This document shows positions 34,336 through 42,982 of a stretch of 64,000 bases of DNA, in pieces. A model generated the notes under the pieces. It was not told where the DNA came from, ran no database searches, and worked only from the letters and a program-made list of their open reading frames with translations. The stretch spans positions 62,001-126,000 of the forward strand of contig CANBNG010000006.1 of the NCBI GenBank assembly GCA_947370975.1, written 5' to 3'. The position numbers and the translations under genes were made by a program. Position 1 is the first letter of the stretch. Every line of letters starts with the position of its first letter. Origin of the DNA: Beijerinckiaceae bacterium. GTDB taxonomy: Bacteria > Pseudomonadota > Alphaproteobacteria > Rhizobiales > Beijerinckiaceae.

Positions 34336-35211
34336 ATGTCGAAGGCCTTTGACGAACTTCTCAATATTCTCGATCTCGAACAGATCGAGAAAAATATCTT
34401 CAGAGGCGTCAGCCCCGATGTGGGCTGGCAAAGGGTTTTTGGCGGGCTCGTCGTCTCGCAGGCGCTGGTTGCCGCCAGCCGGACTGTCGTCGGCCGCGCG
34501 CCCCATTCCCTGCACTGCTATTTCATCCTGCCGGGCGACCCGACTATTCCTATCGTCTACGAAGTCGAGCGCGTTCGGGATGGGTCGAGCTTTGCCACTC
34601 GGCGCTGCTCGGCCAGTCAGCATGGGCGCACCATCTTTATTCTTTCCGCCTCGTTTCACATCGAAGAGACGGGACTTGAGCATGCGCTCACCATGCCCGA
34701 CGTGCCTCCGCCCGAGAGTCTCGCGGGCATCGAGGAGATCAAGAGGGCACTGGGCTCGCATATTCCCGAGGGCGTAAGACGCTATTTCGAACGCGAGCGG
34801 CCGATTGAATTTCGCCCCGTCGACACCAGCCGCTTTGCGCCGGAACATTACGGCAAGCCGCGCGAGGCCTGCCAGCGCATCTGGATGCGTGCAGCCGGGC
34901 CCCTGCCCGACGACCCCGCCATCCATCGGGCTGTGCTGGCTTATCTTTCAGACATGACGCTGCTTGATACGTCCCTCATCAGCCACGGCCACTCGGTTTT
35001 CGATCGGTCGATGCAGGTCGCCAGCCTCGACCATGCGCTTTGGTTCCATCGGTCGTTCCGGGCCGACGAATGGATGCTTTATGATCAGCAAAGCCCGAAT
35101 GCGAGCGGCGCGCGCGGTCTGTGTCGTGGCAGCCTCTACGCGCGCGATGGTCAGCTGATTGCGAGCGTCATGCAGGAAGGGCTGATCAGGCAAAGGGCAG
35201 AGCGCAGTTAA
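34336..35211 (+). CDS. tesB: Acyl-CoA thioesterase II
   Basis: The 291-residue double-hotdog thioesterase hydrolyses acyl-CoAs to free acids. LLNILDLEQIEKNIFRGVSP, VFGGLVVSQALVAASRTV, HSLHCYFILPGDP and the C-terminal DHALWFHRSFRADEWMLYD, SPNASGARGLCRGSLY follow TesB throughout. The ATG at 34336 gives the family-typical start; an in-frame ATG at 34312 adds eight residues. An inverted repeat GGCGCG/CGCGCC at 35266-35281 after the stop has no T-run. Confidence 0.93.
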   Translation: MSKAFDELLNILDLEQIEKNIFRGVSPDVGWQRVFGGLVVSQALVAASRTVVGRAPHSLHCYFILPGDPTIPIVYEVERVRDGSSFATRRCSASQHGRTIFILSASFHIEETGLEHALTMPDVPPPESLAGIEEIKRALGSHIPEGVRRYFERERPIEFRPVDTSRFAPEHYGKPREACQRIWMRAAGPLPDDPAIHRAVLAYLSDMTLLDTSLISHGHSVFDRSMQVASLDHALWFHRSFRADEWMLYDQQSPNASGARGLCRGSLYARDGQLIASVMQEGLIRQRAERS

Positions 35212-35244
35212 TGCCGCTATTTTAAGCACTGTTTTGAGGCATGA

Positions 35245-35261
35245 TGCATATTTATAATGCA
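35245..35261. promoter_or_regulatory. NtrC-like binding site upstream of glnK
   Basis: TGCAT-N7-ATGCA spans 17 bases and has exactly the geometry of the NtrC consensus TGCAC-N7-GTGCA with one symmetric substitution per half. It lies about 98 bases upstream of the sigma-54 -24 element, the usual enhancer distance. Confidence 0.55.
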
Positions 35262-35341
35262 GCCCGGCGCGAAACCGCGCCCGATTCCATAAGCTGAGCT
35301 GATTCTATCCCAAATTCGTGATCGGAATCGCTGATTCAAAA

Positions 35342-35361
35342 CTTGGCATGAGGCTTGAATT
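35342..35361 (+). promoter_or_regulatory. Sigma-54 promoter of glnK-amtB
   Basis: TTGGCATG-N4-TTGA fits the sigma-54 consensus TGGCAC-N5-TTGC with the GG at 35345-35346 and the -12 G at 35357, a correct 12-base offset. The -12 element reads TTGA rather than TTGC. Together with the upstream NtrC-like site and the nitrogen-regulated genes that follow, this is a convincing nitrogen-limitation promoter about 100 bases before glnK. Confidence 0.6.
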
Positions 35362-35470
35362 GAACAAGCGAGCATAGCCCACGTCGTGACGACATGTGGT
35401 TAGGCCAGGATCGAGCCGGCAAGGCGTCGCGTAAGAGACGCCGGTACGACGGCCAAGTAGGGAAACCGAC

Positions 35471-35809
35471 ATGAAAATTGTGATGGCGATAATCAAGCCG
35501 TTCAAGCTTGACGAGGTGCGCGACGCGCTCACCGCCGTCGGCGTGCACGGACTCACAGTTACGGAAGTGAAGGGCTACGGCCGCCAGAAAGGCCACACGG
35601 AAATCTACCGTGGCGCCGAATATGCGGTGAGCTTCCTTCCCAAGCTCAAGATCGAGGTGGCCATTGCCTCCGAGCTCGTCGACAGCGTCGTCGAGGCGAT
35701 CGTTTCCGCAGCCCGCACCGGCCAGATCGGCGACGGCAAGATCTTCGTCAGCTCGCTCGAACAGGCCATCCGGATTCGTACCGGCGAGAAGGATACGGAC
35801 GCGCTCTGA
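35471..35809 (+). CDS. glnK: Nitrogen regulatory protein P-II (GlnK)
   Basis: The 112-residue trimeric signal protein senses 2-oxoglutarate, ATP/ADP and uridylylation state. It has the uridylylation site Y51 at the top of the T-loop (GYGRQKGHTEIYRGAEY), the B-loop AARTGQIGDGKIFV and the C-loop. Linkage to amtB identifies it as GlnK rather than GlnB. Under nitrogen excess, unmodified GlnK plugs the AmtB channel. amtB follows after 29 bases. Confidence 0.95.
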   Translation: MKIVMAIIKPFKLDEVRDALTAVGVHGLTVTEVKGYGRQKGHTEIYRGAEYAVSFLPKLKIEVAIASELVDSVVEAIVSAARTGQIGDGKIFVSSLEQAIRIRTGEKDTDAL

Positions 35810-35838
35810 CGTCCCGCTCGATTGCTCAGGAGTAAGAA

Positions 35839-37326
35839 ATGAAATCCGTCTCAATGATAAAGTCTGCAGGCCGCGCAGTCGGCTTTGGACTGATGTCGCT
35901 GGCAGTCTCTGCTGGCGCTGCGCTCGCGCAGACCCCCGCCGCGCCGGTTCCCAACAAGGGTGACACGGCCTGGATGATTGTCTCCACCCTTCTGGTGTTG
36001 ATGATGTCCATCCCCGGCCTCGCCCTGTTCTACGGTGGCCTCGTCCGCTCGAAGAACATGCTGTCGGTGCTCAGCCAGGTTTTCATGATCGTGTCGCTCG
36101 TGTCGATCCTCTGGGTCACCTACGGCTACTCGCTCGCCTTCACCAATGGTGGCAGCCTGAACGACTATGTCGGTGGCCTCTCCAAGGCGTTCCTGATCGG
36201 CATCACGCCGGACTCGACTGCTGCAACCTTCTCGAATGGCGTCGTCATTCCTGAATATATCTACATGGCCTTCCAGATGACCTTCGCCTGCATCACGCCG
36301 GCGCTGATCGTTGGCGCCTTCGCTGAACGCATGAAGTTCTCGGCTTTGATGGTCTTCACCGCCCTCTGGGTGACGCTGATCTATTTCCCGATCGCGCACA
36401 TGGTTTGGTATTGGGGCGGCCCGGACGCCATCGGCGATGCGGCCAAGGCCGTTGCTGAAGCCACCGACGAAGCGGCCAAGACTGCTGCCATGGCCAAGCT
36501 CGACGACATCAAGGCCGATGCCGGTCTCGTCTTCAAGTGGGGTGCTCTCGACTTCGCTGGCGGCACGGTCGTGCACATCAATGCCGGTATTGCTGGCCTC
36601 GTTGGCGCGCTGATGCTCGGCAAGCGCGTCGGCTATCCGCGTGAAGCCATGGCTCCGCACTCGCTGACCATGACCATGATCGGCGCTTCCCTTCTCTGGG
36701 TTGGCTGGTTCGGCTTCAACGCTGGCTCGAACCTCGAAGCCAACGGCACGACGGCTCTCGCCTTCGTCAACACCTTCGTCGCCACCGCCGCAGCCGCTTT
36801 GGCCTGGCTGTTCGCCGAATGGGGTTCCAAGGGCAAGCCCTCGCTCCTCGGCATGGTCTCGGGCGCCGTTGCTGGCCTCGTCGCCATCACCCCAGCTTCC
36901 GGTTTCGCTGGCCCGATGGGTTCCATCGTCCTGGGCGCCGTTGCCGCGGTTGTCTGCTTCTTCTTCGTCGCAGTTGTGAAGAACAAGTTCGGCTATGACG
37001 ACTCCCTTGACGTGTTCGGCATCCATTGTGTCGGCGGCGTCATCGGCGCCATCGCCACCGGCGTCTTGGTCAGCCAGGGTCTCGGCGGCACCGGCATTGC
37101 CGACTACGAAGCCAAGCCCGGCGAACTGACGATTGCTGCCTACGAGCTCGCTCCGGCCGTGATTGCCCAGCTCAAGGCCGTCGGCCTGACGCTCGCCTGG
37201 TCGGGTATCGGCTCGGCGATCCTCTACAAGGTTGTTGATCTGATCATCGGCCTCCGCGTCCCGATTGACGCCGAGCGCGAAGGTCTCGACCTCGCCGAGC
37301 ATGGCGAGCGCGCGTACAACCTCTGA
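35839..37326 (+). CDS. amtB: Ammonium transporter AmtB
   Basis: The 495-residue inner-membrane ammonium channel has an N-terminal signal-like segment (SAGRAVGFGLMSLAVSAGAALAQ), then eleven membrane helices with GLALFYGGLVRSKNML, FQMTFACITPALIVGAFAERMKFSA and DFAGGTVVHINAGIAGLVGALMLG, including the pore histidines of the family. An unusual Ala/Lys/Asp-rich insert, AAKAVAEATDEAAKTAAMAKLDDIKADAG, lies in a periplasmic loop near residue 200; similar inserts occur in rhizobial AmtBs. Cotranscribed with glnK and followed by an intrinsic terminator. Confidence 0.95.
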   Translation: MKSVSMIKSAGRAVGFGLMSLAVSAGAALAQTPAAPVPNKGDTAWMIVSTLLVLMMSIPGLALFYGGLVRSKNMLSVLSQVFMIVSLVSILWVTYGYSLAFTNGGSLNDYVGGLSKAFLIGITPDSTAATFSNGVVIPEYIYMAFQMTFACITPALIVGAFAERMKFSALMVFTALWVTLIYFPIAHMVWYWGGPDAIGDAAKAVAEATDEAAKTAAMAKLDDIKADAGLVFKWGALDFAGGTVVHINAGIAGLVGALMLGKRVGYPREAMAPHSLTMTMIGASLLWVGWFGFNAGSNLEANGTTALAFVNTFVATAAAALAWLFAEWGSKGKPSLLGMVSGAVAGLVAITPASGFAGPMGSIVLGAVAAVVCFFFVAVVKNKFGYDDSLDVFGIHCVGGVIGAIATGVLVSQGLGGTGIADYEAKPGELTIAAYELAPAVIAQLKAVGLTLAWSGIGSAILYKVVDLIIGLRVPIDAEREGLDLAEHGERAYNL

Positions 37327-37350
37327 TCCAAGAATATCTCCCAAAGACAG

Positions 37351-37377
37351 ACGGCGGCGCTTCGGCGCCGCCGTTTT
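37351..37377 (+). terminator. Intrinsic terminator after amtB
   Basis: A perfect 10-bp stem (ACGGCGGCGC at 37351-37360, GCGCCGCCGT at 37365-37374) with a TTCG tetraloop and a short T-run, 25 bases after the amtB stop. Confidence 0.9.
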
Positions 37378-37409
37378 GCGTTTCAGAACAGGCCATCAAC
37401 GTCGCAAGG

Positions 37410-37425
37410 TTAATCGGCCATTAAC
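37410..37425. promoter_or_regulatory. CtrA box upstream of ftsK
   Basis: TTAATCGGCCATTAAC is a perfect TTAA-N7-TTAAC CtrA site, here also part of a larger inverted repeat GGTTAAT-N5-ATTAACC (37408-37426). It lies about 88 bases before the ftsK start, suggesting cell-cycle control of ftsK by CtrA. Confidence 0.55.
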
Positions 37426-37512
37426 CTCGTCAGCCTAGCTTCGAACACGATCTGTTCGGCGATACGGCACGCACGAACCCAAGCAGGCCACGGCCGATCC
37501 GGTGCGGGAGCG

Positions 37513-40053
37513 ATGCGGACAACAAGCTATTCAGCAATGCATTTTCTGCCAGAATCCGTGCGCGAGTTCCTTGCCCGGCGTTGCGCGGAGCTGAGCGGCC
37601 TGGCGCTGGCAAGCGGCTGCGCCGCTCTGGCGCTTGCGCTGATGTCCTGGTCCGTTCAGGATCCGAGCTTCAACCACGCAACCTCCGCCCCGACCCGCAA
37701 TCTTCTGGGCGCGAGCGGAGCTGTGGCCGCCGACCTTGTCATGCAATTATTTGGGCTGGCAGCCATTGTGCTCCTGATCCCGCTGGCCGCCTGGGGCTGG
37801 CGTCTTCTCACCGTACGCCGGCTTGAGCGCGCGGGGCTGCGTGTGTTTCTCTGGGCTTTGGGGACGGTCGCGGCCGCAGCGGTTTTCTCGCTCCTGCCTG
37901 TCACAGATCGTTGGCCGCTGCCCACCGGGCTTGGGGGCGTCACGGGTGATGCGCTGCTGGCGCTGCCGCGGAAATTTGGTGGCGGCTCCGGCATCCTTCT
38001 CATGATCTGCGGCCTCGTCTCTGCCCTCGTCGCCCTGCTTGCGATGAGTGCGGCTTCGGGCTTTGGAATTTCGGGCCCCTATCCCGGAGACGGCGAAGTC
38101 GAGACCGAAATCGTCCATGCCGAACGTCGCCAGACGGAAGATGACGACGACGCCTCGGGCGAACCCGGGTTTGGCCTGATCTCGATTGGCGCAGCCATCC
38201 ATGGGCTGCTCAGCATCAAATCGGCCGTGACGCGGCGGTTTGCCCGCCCTGTTGTCGAGCGCCGCATCGAACCCCGCCCGCGCCGTGAGGATGATTTTGT
38301 CAGCGAGCCGACGCGGCGCAACGGCCGCGTCGAGCCGACGTTGGAGCCGAAGCAGGAAACCGATCGCCGCGCGCCTGCGCCGCAGGTGCAGACGGCCGAC
38401 GAACAGGATGTCTTCGACAAGCCGTTGGCGACGCGCGTGACCGCTCCGCCACCGGCGATCAAGACAGGCAAGCGCGCCCAGCGCGAGGCGCAGCCTTCGC
38501 TCCTCAAGGACAGCGCTTACGAACTTCCGCCCCTGCTGCTTCTTGCGGAGGCAAAAAAACAGGCCGTCACCCGCATTTCGGAAGACGCGCTGGAACAGAA
38601 TGCGCGGCTTCTGGAAGGCGTGCTCGACGATTTCGGCGTGAAGGGCGAGATCATCAATGTGCGTCCCGGCCCGGTCGTGACACTCTACGAACTCGAACCG
38701 GCGCCAGGCATCAAATCATCGCGCGTCATCGGTCTCGCCGATGATATCGCGCGTTCGATGTCGGCCATTTCAGCCCGCGTGGCTGTCGTGCAGGGCCGCA
38801 ATGCGATCGGCATTGAATTGCCAAATCAACGGCGCGAAACCGTTTATCTGCGCGAACTTCTGGCATCTGAGGATTTCGAGAAAAGCAAGCACAGGCTCGC
38901 CATTGCGCTGGGCAAGACGATTGGCGGCGAACCCGTCATTGTCGACCTCGCGCGCATGCCTCACCTTCTGGTCGCGGGCACCACCGGCTCCGGCAAGTCG
39001 GTGGCGATCAACACGATGATCCTGTCGCTGCTCTATCGGCTGCGTCCGGAAGAATGCCGCCTGATCATGGTCGATCCCAAAATGCTGGAATTGTCAGTCT
39101 ATGACGGCATTCCGCATCTGCTGACGCCCGTCGTGACCGACCCGAAAAAGGCAGTTGTCGCGCTTAAATGGGCGGTCCGCGAAATGGAGGACCGCTACAA
39201 GAAAATGTCCAAGGTGGGCGTGCGCAACATCGACGGCTTCAATGCGCGTGTGGCTGAAGCGAGCGCCAAGGGTCAGGTGATTTCGCGCACCGTGCAAACG
39301 GGCTATGACCGCGAAACCGGCGAGGCAATTTACGAAAAAGAGGATATGGACCTCTCGCCGCTGCCCTTTATCGTGGTCATTGTCGACGAAATGGCTGACC
39401 TGATGATGGTCGCGGGCAAGGATATCGAGGGCGCCATCCAGCGCCTCGCGCAAATGGCGCGCGCGGCCGGCATCCACCTCATCATGGCGACGCAGCGTCC
39501 CTCGGTGGACGTCATCACCGGCACGATCAAGGCAAATTTCCCGACACGCATTTCCTTCCAGGTCACCTCGAAGATCGACAGTCGCACCATTCTCGGCGAA
39601 CAGGGTGCGGAGCAATTGCTTGGCCAGGGCGACATGCTCTACATGGCCGGCGGCGGGCGCATTTCACGCGTGCATGGACCTTTCGTGTCCGACGGCGAAG
39701 TGGAGAAAATTGTCTCGCACCTCAAGATGCAGGGACAGCCCGAATATCTCGAAGCGATCACGTCGGAGGAGGAATTCTCGGGCGAAGACAACGAAAAGGG
39801 CGCGCCCGGCAGCATGGACGCCGAGGAATCGGGCGATCTTTACGATCGTGCGGTCAACATCGTGCTGCGCGATCGCAAATGTTCGACGAGCTATATTCAG
39901 CGTCGTCTGTCGGTTGGCTACAACAAGGCTGCTTCTCTGGTAGAGCGCATGGAGCGCGAGGGCGTCGTGGGGGCCGCAAACCACGCTGGCAAGCGCGAGA
40001 TCTTGGTCGGGAACGGCGTCGATCGCGGCGCGTTTGATCCAGATACTGACTGA
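37513..40053 (+). CDS. ftsK: DNA translocase FtsK
   Basis: Septum-anchored DNA pump that clears and aligns chromosome termini before division. The 846 residues comprise four to five N-terminal membrane helices (to about residue 185), a Pro/Arg/Glu-rich linker (about 190-330), the RecA-like motor with Walker A GTTGSGKS at about 489-496 and VIVDEMADLMM, and a C-terminal winged-helix gamma domain (SSG-like core DLYDRAVNIVLRDRKCSTSYIQRRL) that reads KOPS. Size fits the shorter alphaproteobacterial FtsKs. It is preceded by a CtrA box and followed by lolA after 74 bases. Confidence 0.95.
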   Translation: MRTTSYSAMHFLPESVREFLARRCAELSGLALASGCAALALALMSWSVQDPSFNHATSAPTRNLLGASGAVAADLVMQLFGLAAIVLLIPLAAWGWRLLTVRRLERAGLRVFLWALGTVAAAAVFSLLPVTDRWPLPTGLGGVTGDALLALPRKFGGGSGILLMICGLVSALVALLAMSAASGFGISGPYPGDGEVETEIVHAERRQTEDDDDASGEPGFGLISIGAAIHGLLSIKSAVTRRFARPVVERRIEPRPRREDDFVSEPTRRNGRVEPTLEPKQETDRRAPAPQVQTADEQDVFDKPLATRVTAPPPAIKTGKRAQREAQPSLLKDSAYELPPLLLLAEAKKQAVTRISEDALEQNARLLEGVLDDFGVKGEIINVRPGPVVTLYELEPAPGIKSSRVIGLADDIARSMSAISARVAVVQGRNAIGIELPNQRRETVYLRELLASEDFEKSKHRLAIALGKTIGGEPVIVDLARMPHLLVAGTTGSGKSVAINTMILSLLYRLRPEECRLIMVDPKMLELSVYDGIPHLLTPVVTDPKKAVVALKWAVREMEDRYKKMSKVGVRNIDGFNARVAEASAKGQVISRTVQTGYDRETGEAIYEKEDMDLSPLPFIVVIVDEMADLMMVAGKDIEGAIQRLAQMARAAGIHLIMATQRPSVDVITGTIKANFPTRISFQVTSKIDSRTILGEQGAEQLLGQGDMLYMAGGGRISRVHGPFVSDGEVEKIVSHLKMQGQPEYLEAITSEEEFSGEDNEKGAPGSMDAEESGDLYDRAVNIVLRDRKCSTSYIQRRLSVGYNKAASLVERMEREGVVGAANHAGKREILVGNGVDRGAFDPDTD

Positions 40054-40139
40054 GCCGTTCGTCTCACATTCGCCACGCCTCTGGCCTAGCAGGAAGTTGT
40101 TTTTAGCCAGCCGCAACCCAGCCAGGAATGACTTTAGCC

Positions 40140-40823
40140 ATGCTCCGTTTTTGGCCTGCACTTGCTCTCTGTCTCGCTCTGGCTCCAGCCGCTCAGGCGC
40201 AAGGTGCTGGCGCACCGATGAACCTCGGGCCGCCACCTGCACAAGCCAGCAAGGCAATCGCCAAACAGGCTCCGCCTGCCAAGGCAACGCTCGATGCGGC
40301 CACGGCGGTCGCCAAGGCGAATGCATATTTCAACGCAAATTTGACGATGGTCGCGGATTTCGTGCAGCTCAGCGCAGATGGACGACGCACCGACGGAAAG
40401 CTTTACGTGCAGCGGCCCGGCCGCCTGCGCTTCGAATATGCCCGCCCGGCGACACTGGAAATCATTGCTGACGGCACCTCGGTCGCCATTCGCGACCGGA
40501 AGCTTGCGACACAGGATGTCTATTTCATCGGCCAGACGCCGTTGAAGTTTCTCCTCAAGGACCGCATCGACTTGGCCCGCGACACAGCCATCCTCGACGT
40601 GAAATCCGACGAAAGATCCGTCGCGATCCTGGTTGAGGACAAGGCAACCTTCGGCGGCACATCGCGCATCCGGCTTGTTTTTGACAGCGCGAGCTTTGGC
40701 CTGAAACAATGGACGATCACGGACCCCCAGGGCTATGAAACCCTTGTTTCGCTGTCGAATATCGATCTCGTCCGCAAGCCGGAAGCTGGCCTTTTCAAGA
40801 TCAATAACGAACGCTTTGACTAG
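40140..40823 (+). CDS. lolA: Outer-membrane lipoprotein carrier protein LolA
   Basis: Periplasmic chaperone that ferries lipoproteins from LolCDE to the outer membrane. The 227-residue precursor starts with a clear signal peptide (MLRFWPALALCLALAPAAQAQ), then an Ala/Pro-rich stretch and the LolA fold: FNANLTMVADFVQLSADGRRTDGKLYVQRPGRLRFEYARP, and late GLKQWTITDPQG. I prefer ATG 40140 because AGGA at 40124-40127 is too close to ATG 40128. The ftsK-lolA order is common in Hyphomicrobiales. Confidence 0.9.
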   Translation: MLRFWPALALCLALAPAAQAQGAGAPMNLGPPPAQASKAIAKQAPPAKATLDAATAVAKANAYFNANLTMVADFVQLSADGRRTDGKLYVQRPGRLRFEYARPATLEIIADGTSVAIRDRKLATQDVYFIGQTPLKFLLKDRIDLARDTAILDVKSDERSVAILVEDKATFGGTSRIRLVFDSASFGLKQWTITDPQGYETLVSLSNIDLVRKPEAGLFKINNERFD

Positions 40824-40905
40824 AGGCTTCACGCAAAAACTTATCGCTCGGGCTTGAACGGCAACGCCGATTGTGCGACCCCCAGCCAAACTGCGAGGTG
40901 GCTGG

Positions 40906-41712
40906 GTGGCATTCAAGATAGCGACGTGGAATATCAATTCCGTCCGGCTGCGCATGCCGCTCGTGCTGCGCTATCTGCAATCTCATGGACCTGATGTCCT
41001 TTGCCTGCAGGAAACAAAATGCCGGGATGGGGAATTCCCCTCCGGCGATCTGCGGGCTGCGGGCTATGAGCACCTCGCGATCAACGGCCAGAAGGGCTAT
41101 CACGGCGTCGCCATCGCCTCGCGCCATCCGCTGACGCGCATCGACAAACGCGAGTTCTGCGCCAAGGGGGATGCACGCCACATCGCCGCAACCGTGTCGG
41201 TTGGCGGGCGCGATGTTGCCATTCACAATTTCTATGTGCCGGCTGGCGGCGATATTGCCGATCCCGAGCTCAATCCGAAATTTGCGCACAAGCTCTCCTT
41301 CCTCGACGAAATGACGGCGTTGATCTCTGACGAAAAATGGGCTGAAACCCCATCCGTTCTCGTAGGCGACCTCAATATTGCGCCGCTCGAGACCGATGTC
41401 TGGAATCACAAGGCGCTTTTGAAGGTTGTCAGCCATACGCCGGTCGAAGTCGAACGCCTGCGGCGCGTTTTCGAGGCTGGTCCGTGGGTGGACGCCTTGC
41501 GCACGCAGGTACCGCCCGAGCAGAACCTCTACACTTGGTGGAGCTATCGCTCTCCCAATTGGGAAACGGCAAACAAGGGCCGACGGCTCGATCACGTCTG
41601 GCTCAGCGCGGACCTGAAAAGCAGCCTGACAGATCTCGACATCCTCAAGGAAGCGCGCGGCTGGGAGCGTCCCTCAGATCACGTCCCAGTCATGATTTCA
41701 CTCACGCCTTGA
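40906..41712 (+). CDS. xthA: Exodeoxyribonuclease III
   Basis: Mg-dependent AP endonuclease/3'-5' exonuclease in base-excision repair. The 268-residue protein has IATWNINSVRLR, the metal-binding Glu in LCLQETKC, VLVGDLNIAP and the catalytic His in RPSDHVPVMI. GTG 40906, with GAGGTGG upstream, gives the usual start (VAFKIATWN); GTG 40873 adds 11 unsupported residues. Its 3' end overlaps the convergent cNMP-binding gene by 11 bases. Confidence 0.93.
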   Translation: MAFKIATWNINSVRLRMPLVLRYLQSHGPDVLCLQETKCRDGEFPSGDLRAAGYEHLAINGQKGYHGVAIASRHPLTRIDKREFCAKGDARHIAATVSVGGRDVAIHNFYVPAGGDIADPELNPKFAHKLSFLDEMTALISDEKWAETPSVLVGDLNIAPLETDVWNHKALLKVVSHTPVEVERLRRVFEAGPWVDALRTQVPPEQNLYTWWSYRSPNWETANKGRRLDHVWLSADLKSSLTDLDILKEARGWERPSDHVPVMISLTP

Positions 41713-42163
41713 GCTCGTCAGACAGGTCCTGATTGGTGGCAAGAGCGCTCGTAAAATCAACGAGACGAGATTCGAGCGCTTTGCGAACCCGCACGGCGCT
41801 GCGCGGATATTCTTTCAGGACACGGTGGAAAACCGAGCGCGTGATCTTAAGGACGGTCGAGTGCTCATGGGCCACAATGGTTGCCGGGCGCTCGGTTGCC
41901 GTCACAAGCGCCATTTCGCCGATCAGCGAATGGGGCGATATGATTCGCGCAGCCCCCTCGGCGCCCTCCCCCTGCTCGATGAGAAACGAACCGGACACGA
42001 CGAGATAGCCGGAATCGGACGCGTCCCCGCGTGAAAACAGCACATCGCCAGCGCGCAGAATCTTTGTCTCGGCGGAAAAAGCCATCAGTCTCAAGGCTTC
42101 AGGCTCAATGCCCTGAAAAATAGGCAGCTGCGCCATGTCGCGGATGTCGTCGTCGAGAGCCAT
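41702..42163 (-). CDS. Cyclic nucleotide-binding domain protein (no DNA-binding domain)
   Basis: The 153-residue protein is a single CRP-type cNMP-binding domain: PIFQGIEPEALRLMAFSAETKILRAGDVLFSRGD, YLVVSGSFLIEQG, SLIGEMALVTATERPATIVA. There is no helix-turn-helix or other output domain, so it probably acts by protein contact. It lies 22 bases downstream of a response regulator on the same strand, which suggests a shared signalling role. The ligand is not predictable. ATG 42163 is preferred over the TTG at 42181. Confidence 0.85.
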   Translation of the reverse strand: MALDDDIRDMAQLPIFQGIEPEALRLMAFSAETKILRAGDVLFSRGDASDSGYLVVSGSFLIEQGEGAEGAARIISPHSLIGEMALVTATERPATIVAHEHSTVLKITRSVFHRVLKEYPRSAVRVRKALESRLVDFTSALATNQDLSDELKA

Positions 42164-42185
42164 GTTGTCCCGCTTTACCAAAAAG

Positions 42186-42872
42186 CTAAGGCACCAGCTT
42201 ATATCCGCCAGCGTCTGTCACCAAGAGCTGAGCATTGGCAGGATTGACCTCGATCTTCTGTCGAAGCCGGTAAATATGCGTTTCCAGCGTGTGCGTGGTG
42301 ACGGCAGCGTTATAGCCCCAGACCTCCCGCAAAAGGACGTCGCGGGTCACGACCTGCTGTCCTGCGCGATAAAGAAACCGCAAAATGGCCGTTTCCTTCT
42401 CGGTCAGCCGGAGCTTGCCGCCCTTGTCATTGGTAAGCAGCTTCGAGCTGGGCTTGAATGAATATTGCCCGATACGGAAAACAGCGTCGTCACTGGCCTC
42501 ATGTTGGCGCATATGCGCCCTGATCCGCGCAAGAAGCACCGCAAAACGAAACGGCTTGCTGACGTAATCATTGGCGCCCGAATCGAGGCCAATGACTGTG
42601 TCTTCATCCGACACATGCCCGGTCAGGACAATGATCGGGCTTTTGAAGCCCTCTTCGCGCAATTGACGCACGACTTCGCGGCCATCCATATCGGGGAGGC
42701 CAACATCCATAAGGACAAGGTCCGGGCTGTTTTCACGCGCGGCCAAGAGCGCGCCCTCGGCTGTCTCGGCCTGGAGGATGGAAAACTCCGGGTGAATGGC
42801 AAGCTGTTCGGCGAGCGCCGAACGCAGATCGGAATCGTCATCGGCAATGAGAATTTTGCGAATCTGAGTCAT
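42186..42872 (-). CDS. OmpR-family response regulator (CenR-like)
   Basis: The 228-residue protein has a receiver domain (acidic pocket DDD at 11-13, phosphorylation site D56 in LVLMDVGLPDMDG, T84 region VLTGH, and Lys in VSKPFRF) and a C-terminal winged-helix DNA-binding domain (LRLTEKETAILRFLYRAGQQVVTRDVLLREVWGY). The sequence around RFAVLLARIRAHMRQHEASDDAVF and ETHIYRLRQKIE strongly resembles the essential alphaproteobacterial envelope regulator CenR; this is from recollection of the family and not a database match. No histidine kinase is adjacent. Followed by the cNMP-binding gene. Confidence 0.85.
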   Translation of the reverse strand: MTQIRKILIADDDSDLRSALAEQLAIHPEFSILQAETAEGALLAARENSPDLVLMDVGLPDMDGREVVRQLREEGFKSPIIVLTGHVSDEDTVIGLDSGANDYVSKPFRFAVLLARIRAHMRQHEASDDAVFRIGQYSFKPSSKLLTNDKGGKLRLTEKETAILRFLYRAGQQVVTRDVLLREVWGYNAAVTTHTLETHIYRLRQKIEVNPANAQLLVTDAGGYKLVP

Positions 42873-42982
42873 CTTTTGCTTCCGCCCCGTTCTCGAGCCT
42901 CTATCTATTACGCCGGGAGCGGTTGTTCCAGATCAACTCCCCGTGTCTGGCCTCATGAACATCGTAAGATACGACTAAATCC

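Noticed and set aside
35851..37344. A 497-codon open frame antisense to amtB
   Set aside because: It is a shadow of the strong codon bias of amtB; its translation is a low-complexity Glu/Asp/Arg/Gly-rich string with no domain and no ribosome binding site.
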